From: Gnetum montanum
Taxonomy: Eukaryota > Streptophyta > Gnetopsida > Gnetales > Gnetaceae
Length of the DNA stretch: 64,000 nt
Assembly: GCA_015680685.1 (NCBI GenBank)
Contig: MNCI01001868.1
Location: 381,036-445,035 of the forward strand
Reading direction: 5' to 3'
Below, in pieces: positions 56,654 through 64,000 of this stretch. The notes under the pieces were generated by a model. It ran no database searches. It saw only the letters and a program-made list of their open reading frames with translations, and was not told where the DNA came from. The translations under genes were made by a program, and so were the position numbers. How positions within the stretch are numbered: the first letter of the stretch is position 1; each line of letters opens with the position of its first letter.

Positions 56654-58472
56654 TGATTGAATGAAAAATCGTCCTCAAGTTCCTTAAAAAATATTGGGAA
56701 GGTATGAGATTATTGACTAATTGACAACGGACGATGGAATGGGATGATAGACTCAACGTGCCCAGTGAATGGATCAATAAGCATATTACAACATTAGTGT
56801 TCATGACCATTGTGGTGAACACTCAAACATAAATGACATCCAAGCCTTTATTTGACAGCTTGAAGAGAAAAAGAGAGAGAGAGAAAGAAGATGGAGCGTG
56901 TTGTCGCCAATGCCGAGATTACTCCTTCCATTGTTTATCCATAGCCATGCCACCAAAATTGCTCCTCTCATAAATGCTCCATTTCTGGTCCATCCTGAGT
57001 GCTTCCTCCAAGCCCAGTCCATTTTTTGTATGATCGCCATCTACACACACAACACAGTCACAAATGAGCAAGGATAGATAATCCACAATGTAGTTGATAC
57101 CTTGCCTCGATATGAAATACATTGGCTGAGTTATGGTTATGGCAGAAACTGGTTTAGAGATTTATCACTGGTAACTACCCAAGGTGTAGGGGTTAGGTAA
57201 TTAATAAAATGGAAAAAACTGAAAAATTTGTGCCAAGGCCCCCACAACTAAGAGCGAACCTTCAGTAGCTATAATATGGAAAAACATGAGGAAAAAGAAA
57301 GATGAAAAATATCAACGGCAACACCAATAAAATGGATGTCATGGATGGGGATGAAACAAGAAGTGATTGATTGCAGGAAATGTTTAAGGGAAAGAAGTTA
57401 ACAATTGCACCAAAAAGAAATGCTAGTGGGTCCTCCCCAAAGTAGGCTCATGCCCTTTATGCCCTGACAAACCCACAAACCAAAGAGTCTGTAGGCTCTT
57501 GGAATGTCATTTGAAAGCAAGAGTTAAAAACTTACCCACAAGAATTCACTAAAGAAAAATAATGTAATGATAAAATCAGCAATGAGATGGAAAATGGAAA
57601 GAAAGATGGAGAGAAGAGAATGGAATGGAATCCCAAGAAAAAGGTTGTGTAAAGCCCCTTGTGTATTTCATGGTTAAGATAATTGAGTAGAACTCATCCA
57701 AAATCAAAACTCAAACCAACCACATTCAGTGACATTGCATCAATACACTTGGCCAATCCATCCTCTTAAGGCAACAAGAATGCTTCCACAAAGAGTGACC
57801 ACCATCCCAAGGAGAGTGACATGGAGAAGCAGGAAGTGAAAAAGGGCCTTAGTTAGAGGGAACCTTTAGGCATGGGTAAGATGTCTTTCTAGTGCCATAA
57901 CCAGCGCTTGTAGCCCATATTGTTTTATTATGTCTAAGGGGTGTGCTTTGCATTCTCACCTTTTTTTTTCTTTTTTCTCTTTTTTTTTATGTTTATGCAT
58001 GACAACCACACCATGAAAAGACTTATTTTTATTCACTTAGCTTCTTGATATTTGAACAATGTCAGAATGGTAGAAAACCTAAGAAAAAGCATCCAAGCAC
58101 CTAGGAGAATGGCTAGCAGCAATGCATTGAATCCCCTTGAAGTCACACCCTTTTCATCCTTTGANCCTCTCTTGATGGACAACCCTGCTCACTATTTCAG
58201 ATCTCTTCCTTCCAAGTTAGTTGTGGGGGAGATGGCCACCTATGCTAACCATTCTAGGCCCTTAGTTCTTTTTGAATTTTTGTTTTACACATTCTTTCAA
58301 CTTTTCTTATTTTTTTTACACCATCGTTCATGTTTTTACTGTTTCTTTGTTTGCTTGATTTACTTTTATTCATCATCTAATAAGTGCTCATGATGGTGGA
58401 TTGAATTATATCATATTGATTGCTAATGTTTGGTTTTTACCTTTGAATTATGATGCTGATATTAAGGTATGN
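56654..58472 (-). other. Element F 3' non-coding module, with a reversed segment
   Basis: It is collinear with 23998-25785 of C, except that 58166-58471, between single Ns, is reverse-complemented relative to its neighbours. It includes a (GA)n run at 56872-56888 and the conserved core TACTTTGGGGAGGACCCACT on the minus strand (57420-57475). No gene is present; unlike E, F has no ORFX here. Confidence 0.7.
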
Positions 58473-59460
58473 TGTGTGGGATTTCAGTAAAGAATCTTAT
58501 CTCCTAGCTAATATTTAACTTTCCTAATTCCAAGGTCATGACATTGTTTATTGAAGGCCTTTTGCAATTCGTTAGATGACAAGGTAGCTAATCGATTTTC
58601 ATTTAGCAAGTTAAGGGTTACTAATCATTGTTTCTATGCTAGATCAAGGTCAAGGTTGAGGTCACATGCCATGGATAGTGTATGGAGCTTAGTTTGAATG
58701 GGAAGTGTTCGTAATTTACCATACACTAACTCATAGGGAGAGTAGCCTATAGGGAGTTTCCATGTGGAGAAGTATGCCCAAAGAGCATCGTTCAGTTTAG
58801 TACTCTAGTCTCGCCTAAACTTTCTATTGGTTCTTGTCAATATCTTTGTAATCTCCTTGTTGGTGACTTCTTCTTGACCGTTTGCTTGGGGGTGGTATGG
58901 TGTAGTCAATTTATGCTCAACCCCTAAGCGTTGCATCAATTTTCAAAAATTTGCACCTGTGAAGTGTGTACCATTGTCTAAAATAAGTGCATGTGGCACA
59001 CCAAACCTATTTATGATTTGTTGTTGAACAAATCATGTAGCTGTAGATGATGTACAATCTTTAACATCAACTACTTCGACCCATTTTTTTTGGTAATCAA
59101 CGACAACAATAATATAAGCTTTTCCATTGGACATTGGTGTAATCGGCCCCATAAAATCAATTCCCCAAATGTCGAAGTGTTCTAATGATTGAATCCATTG
59201 TTGTGGATCCTCCATTCTAGCAATCATTCCCCCATCATGTTGACAACACTCACAAGATTGGACGAAATGATGGGCATCCCAAAATAATGTAGGCCAATAA
59301 TATCCTGCAAGTAGGATCTTGATGGTTGTTCATCTCCTAGCGTAATAACCCCCACAAGGACCCTCATGAGCATCTTGGAGAACTCACAGTTGATCTATAT
59401 CGGGAACACACCATCAAACCAAGCCATCAGGACACACTTTGTAAAGTTTCCCATTGATCT
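58473..59460 (-). pseudogene. Element F integrase and pol C-terminus
   Basis: The DDE core has [20 protein letters not shown] and NGQEEVTNKEIT, so the catalytic Glu is kept, unlike in C. The middle Asp region (LFxDNG) lies near 58975 and reads with a substitution. The zinc module is near 59230-59250 (SCECCQHDGG-like). Stops interrupt the frame. The C-terminus runs into the N at 58472. Confidence 0.7.
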
Positions 59461-60975
59461 CCATAAAGTACTTGTCTCGGTGAGGAAACTATTGTTTCTT
59501 CTTAAGGTTTAANTGATTGATTATTCACTACACCAGTAAAGAGGAATTCATCAAAGAAATGATCAGAAATTGGATTCTCATCCTCTTTGTTGTACCATTG
59601 CAACCAAGATAAATGATCAACAACTACATTCTTGGTGCCCTTGCAATCGATCATTATTAAATCAAACTCTTGTAAGATTACAAGCCATCGTATGATACGA
59701 GGGCTTACCATTGGCTTATTCATGAGGAACCAAATTGCACTATGATATGTATGTATATATACTTTATATTCCAATACATAGTGTCTAAACGTTTCTAGTA
59801 CAAATACTACAATCATTAATTCTTTCTCTGTGGTAGTGTAGTTAAGTTGTGCATTAGTGATACTTCTACTTGCACAGTGGCTATAATAAGGATGCTTCTG
59901 GTCATCTAACTATGTAAGTATGGCTCCTAAAGCATAGTTGGATGTGTCGGTCATGATATGGAATTGTTTAGACTAGTTAAGAGCTTGTAGAATGGGTGTT
60001 TCTACTAGCTTCTATTTCAGAGTTTGGAAAGCTAATTTGCATTCCCTAGTCCACTCGAAAGGTACGCCCTTTTTCATTAATTCCACCAATGGTTTGGAAA
60101 CCTTTGAAAATTTCTCAATAAATCTCCTATAGTAGCCAGTATGTCCAAGGAATGACTGAATATCTTTGATAGTTTCTAGTTGATGGGTAATTCCTTGGAT
60201 AATTTTGATTTTCTCGGGGTCTACCTATATCCTTGTGTGTGAAATTTTGTGCCCTAGTACTACACCTTCTTGGACCATTAAATGGCTTTTTTTCCAATTG
60301 AGTCTCAAATTGGTTTCTACACATCTTTTTAACACTTGCTTCAACCGGTCTGAGGCTTGATCAAAGTTTGCTCCATAAGTGGAGAAGTTGTCCATCAAGA
60401 CCTCCATGCCATTCCCTATCTGCTATTGGAATATGCTTAGAACTAGTCATTGAAATGTTGCAGGGGCATTGCACAAGCCAAATGACATCTGTTTGTATGC
60501 GAACATTCCCCAAGGATTGGTGAACATGGTCTTGGATTGGTCTTCTAGGGCTATTTTTATTTGGTTATATCCACTATATCCATCTAGAAAATTGTAATAG
60601 CGATGCCCTGCGATGGTGTCTAAGACTTGGTCAACAAATGGCAATGGAAAGTGAGCTTTGAATGTTGCCATATTTAGTAGCCTAAAATCTATGCACACCC
60701 TCCATTTTCCTCCCATTTTAGGCACAATAACTAAGGAGCTAACCCATTTACTATCAGCAATGGGGTATATGAACCTAGTCTTGAGAAGTTGTTCAATTTC
60801 TTCCTTAACTACTTGATTCAAATTAGGGTTCAATCGCTTCTGCGGTTGTCTTTGAGGCTTCATGTAGGGGTCAGTGTAAATTATATGTTGGCATATCCTA
60901 GGATCTATTCTAGTTGATTCGGGATATGACCAAGCAAAGGCTTTCAACCATTTATTTATTACCTTCAGCAATTCT
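59461..60975 (-). pseudogene. Element F reverse transcriptase and RNase H
   Basis: A 174-codon open stretch at 60447-60971 covers AFAWSYPESTRIDPRICQHI, DFRLLNMATFKAHFPLPFVD and FLDGYSGYNQIKIALEDQSK. The catalytic block reads LMDN at 60387-60398 where B and C have FMDD, so the second catalytic Asp is Asn and polymerisation should be lost. RNase H keeps VVVDHLSWLQW near 59620. An N at 59513 breaks the sequence. Confidence 0.8.
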
Positions 60976-60980
60976 TCTTT

Positions 60981-61940
60981 CTATTGAGGAGCAAGCTTAG
61001 CATTGATAATTATTGGTTTTCTATTTTTAAGGAACGTGTATTCCATACCGATGGGCAATGGTTTCAGCTCAAGGGGCTCATGCTTAAATTTCTCATGGAT
61101 TTCCAACTTTCCCCAGTTGATATTTTCAAGGTTAAGACTTGGAAGTTGGTGGTGGACTTGCTCTAATGCATCTATGCTATCGATGTAAGCACAAGTCAAA
61201 CCCTCAGTTGGCTCCATGCATATGAGTGAACTACTTTCTTGATCAACTATCAGCCACTAGGTGTCTTCCTGTCGTGTGGCTATTGCATATAGGCATCTTT
61301 GTATGTTAATCACTTGTGCATATTGATTTCATGTAGGCAATGCTAAACTTTGCACGAACCATGACCTCTGCACGCAATTACACCTTGTGTCACTGTATGC
61401 GATGCATGGAACTTTCTTCTTCTTGATCTTTCTGAATGTATTTTCCTTTGATATTTCTAGGGAAAGATTGTGAATTCCTAGGCATGCATCGATGGTGCTT
61501 AGCCATGCTCTTCCCATTATGATTGGGAAGTCTCCCTTACCATTGTTAACCTATATCACTAGGAAGTCAGCTGGGTATGACCACCCACAAACAATGGTAA
61601 CAATGTCTTCCACCAGTCCCAATGGGACAATGATGGACTGGTCAACCAACTCTAGATGGATGTTGCTATTTCTCAATGGAGGAAGGTTCCAAGCCTTGTA
61701 CATTTCTTGAGAAATCAAGTTGACACCGAAACTTGAATCCAAAAGAGCCTTGCATGGTGCATTTCCAATGATTTGTAAGTATATCAAAGGACTCCTAGGA
61801 TCAAAGAATATCTTAGGAAGGTCACCAGATTTGATCCAATCAATGAGAGCATGTGTTAGCTTAACTGTATGCGTTGAGTGTGGTGATTGGGTTGAAGGGG
61901 GCTCCGAAGTTTTGATTGATATTGAGGCAATCAACTGCTT
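60981..61940 (-). pseudogene. Element F aspartic protease and linker
   Basis: The protease motif reads DSS (ALLDSSFGVNLISQEMYKAW) where C has DSG, so the active-site Gly is lost. It is followed by LGLVEDIVTIVCGWSYPADF and MGRAWLSTIDACLGI. The linker LTCAYIDSIDALEQVHHQLP matches C. Confidence 0.75.
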
Positions 61941-63990
61941 GTGATTGCAAGGGCTTGGTTGGACTATTGGTTCTAAAGAAAGGTCTTTTTTTCATGTGGT
62001 TATTGGAACCAATAGTAGGTTGAGAGTTAACAGCCCTCACGGCGTTACGTTGCTACGGTTGGGTAGGGATTTCACCTTGCATCGTGGGAGTAGGTGGTAG
62101 TGGAGCTATTGGTGGAAGAGATGTGACTAGATGAGAAGGATGATATGCTTATGGAATATCACCTCTAGAAGAGGGAGTCCCATAATACTCGTGGGCTTGG
62201 TAGTGAGGTTGAGGAGTGACGTGACCAGTAGAGTCATGTGGGGAGATTGGCTACTACATGTAATATCCATACGGGTCAGGTTGCTAGTAAGGATACTATT
62301 GCCTTAGTGGTGGCATTTCCTATGATTGTGGGTGCTACCATTGTTGATATTGCTCAATCGATTGTGGTGGAGTTCCACTGGGATAATATGTTAAGGGTTG
62401 GTGGAATTACCTTTGGTTACCTTGAGGATAAGGTAACCTTCGAGGTGTTTGCCTTTTTTTTAATTGTGGGTTGAGTGCATACACCCTAGAATCTTGCAGA
62501 TGTGAGATTACAGGGTAACATCCCTTAGGATGGTCATATTGACATATCTCACACCACTATCATTGTCTGTTTCTGAATCCACAACCTCGTTAATGATGGA
62601 AACTTTGCCCTTACCCTTATTACGTGCATGTTTAGCCTCTTTCTTTTTTCTTTTCTCACTACCTTGCTCTCTAGACTCCTCTACTATTTTAAGAATAGTT
62701 TGAAATCTATTATCTAGGGAATCCCACATTTGGTCTACCTTTTCTGAAACTTCTGATGTCATCTTTTGGATAGGAAATTTTTTCCTATTCACTAGCTCTT
62801 CGAGTGGTGACTCTTCTTCATCCTCACAAAATCTTACTCTTCTCTTCTGAAGGGAAGGATCTTGGTTATACTCTTTTGCACTTTCTCTCTTCCATAGCTC
62901 ACCTTCTTCCTTAGTAACTTGCTCCAATAGTCTTTGAATTTGATGGGACCTAAGCTTAGATAGTCTCTCTTGGGCATAAGTCCCAAGGGTTCTTCTCATT
63001 TCATGCCTAAGCCCATCCACGAGATGGCGTAGTTGATCCCTTTGTAATAACCATGGCTAGGACAATGATGTAACAGTGCATAGTATCGGCCCATGGCAAC
63101 ATCCAAGGGTTCATTTCCTCCTTGTTTCCAGCCTTGGATTTGCTTTTACAAATTAGACACTCAAGAGTACATTTGGTACTTGTCATTAAATAGTTCTAAC
63201 ATAATACTCCACCTACAAATGGATTCTGGTTCTAAAGACCAATACCAGCTTTCTGCTTCTTTAACTAATGTCCATGGGAACAACTTAAGTTTTTGCCATT
63301 CATTCTGTATGTTATGTAAGGCACACACATTATGGAATGCTTGTAAATGATTCTAAGGATTAGCATTGTATCCCCCTTCAAATTGTGGGATGTTGTTCAT
63401 ATCTAATCTCTTGATCCTACTATCTTTCTGATGCCTTGTTGGAATTCTAACAACCTTAGTTATGTCCAACATACTTCGAGTAATGAGGAGGGGTTCATCG
63501 TGATCATCTCATCCATGGTGTCTATGATGCCTACGTTGTTCCCTACTCTCCCTTCTTCTATGTCATGACTCTCTAGAGTGTCCTCATCCCCTTTCCTGGC
63601 TGTTTCGTCTATGACTTCCACTTTGCCTACCTTTATCCCCATGGTCTTTTTCTTTATGACTGCGTCTGAATATTGAAGGAGATGATGAAGGTGAAGAAAA
63701 AGGAGAACCATCACCATGATGGTATCTACTACTTTCTCTTTTGTGGTCTCAGCCCCAATCACGATTGTGATCAGAATGTCTACCTGTATCATGAGTTTGT
63801 GTCCCTTTTTTGGACCCTTTGCGTGTGTGGGTATTAGAACTTGGGTTATGAATAGTGGAATGAAGGTCCTAATACACAACCCCTTGGCCAAAGTCAAGGG
63901 GAGGAACATCATTGTGTGGGCAACTACCTAAGGTAGGTTTACCACCCTCATTTTCTCTTAAGACATGTGGGGCATCCTGGGACCACTTAC
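61941..63990 (-). pseudogene. Element F gag, N-terminus near or beyond the window edge
   Basis: The best-preserved part is 62508-63020: MRRTLGTYAQERLSKLRSHQ, FCEDEEESPLEELVNRKKFP and SEVSEKVDQMWDSLDNRFQT, a helical region before a Lys-rich stretch and a degraded knuckle. Farther 5' an Arg/Ser-rich region (63460-63912) matches that of C. The gag start, primer site and 5' LTR lie beyond 64000. Confidence 0.7.
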
Positions 63991-64000
63991 CCTTCAAAGA

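Larger units (their letters stand above)
55704..64000 (-). mobile_element. Element F: Athila-like Ty3/gypsy, runs off the window
   Basis: From low to high coordinate it holds 3' LTR, polypurine tract, 3' module, integrase, RNase H, RT, protease and gag. The 5' LTR lies beyond 64000. It is inserted near the end of the D 5' LTR; ATGAT (55699-55703) is the candidate target duplication. Single Ns at 58165, 58472 and 59513 mark assembly joins. Confidence 0.85.

Overview
The window looks like nuclear DNA from a land plant with a large, repeat-filled genome. A gymnosperm is my guess, at low confidence, since nothing diagnostic of species is present. It holds almost no intact genes. Most of it is layered, decayed Ty3/gypsy LTR retrotransposons of the Tat and Athila-like lineages, plus two host-gene relics. 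Runs of N and single Ns show a draft assembly.

Layout. Positions 86-3058 (minus) hold gene L, an unrecognised five-exon gene with textbook splice sites and a TATA box. It is damaged only by one stop and two small indels. Positions 3420-9980 (plus) hold Tat-type element T1. Its pol (RT, RNase H, a second archaeal-type RNase H, integrase) keeps one reading frame for 3.6 kb, broken only by nine stop codons. Arrays built on the palindrome GCGTATACGC lie on both sides of pol. Positions 10098-19801 hold a second Tat pol (element G, minus), a serine carboxypeptidase-like pseudogene, and a histone H2A fragment fused to an unknown reading frame. This stretch is bracketed by two copies of a 0.55-0.58 kb direct repeat. 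Positions 19804-23997 hold an LTR with a tRNA-iMet primer site (element H), followed by sequence without recognisable genes.

Positions 24000-64000 are a nest of five related Athila-like elements. All have LTRs starting TGATGAG and tRNA-Asp-type primer sites where the site is visible. Element C (minus, 23998-32670) is inserted in the 3' region of element B. Element B (minus, 32671-35685 plus 44292-48734) is split by element E. Element E (plus, 35686-44291) has a 5-bp target duplication, CTCCT. Element D (minus, 49715-55703) has its 5' LTR cut by element F (minus, 55704 to beyond the window).

B, C and F carry gag-pol and are autonomous in type, but each has lost a different catalytic residue. 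D and E have gag and no pol. They keep the 3' module of the autonomous elements and add an unrelated reading frame (called ORFX here) just before the 3' LTR. They look like a non-autonomous gag-only family that would depend on pol supplied by relatives. The segment 58166-58471, between single Ns inside F, is in reverse orientation relative to the homologous part of C, most likely an assembly error.
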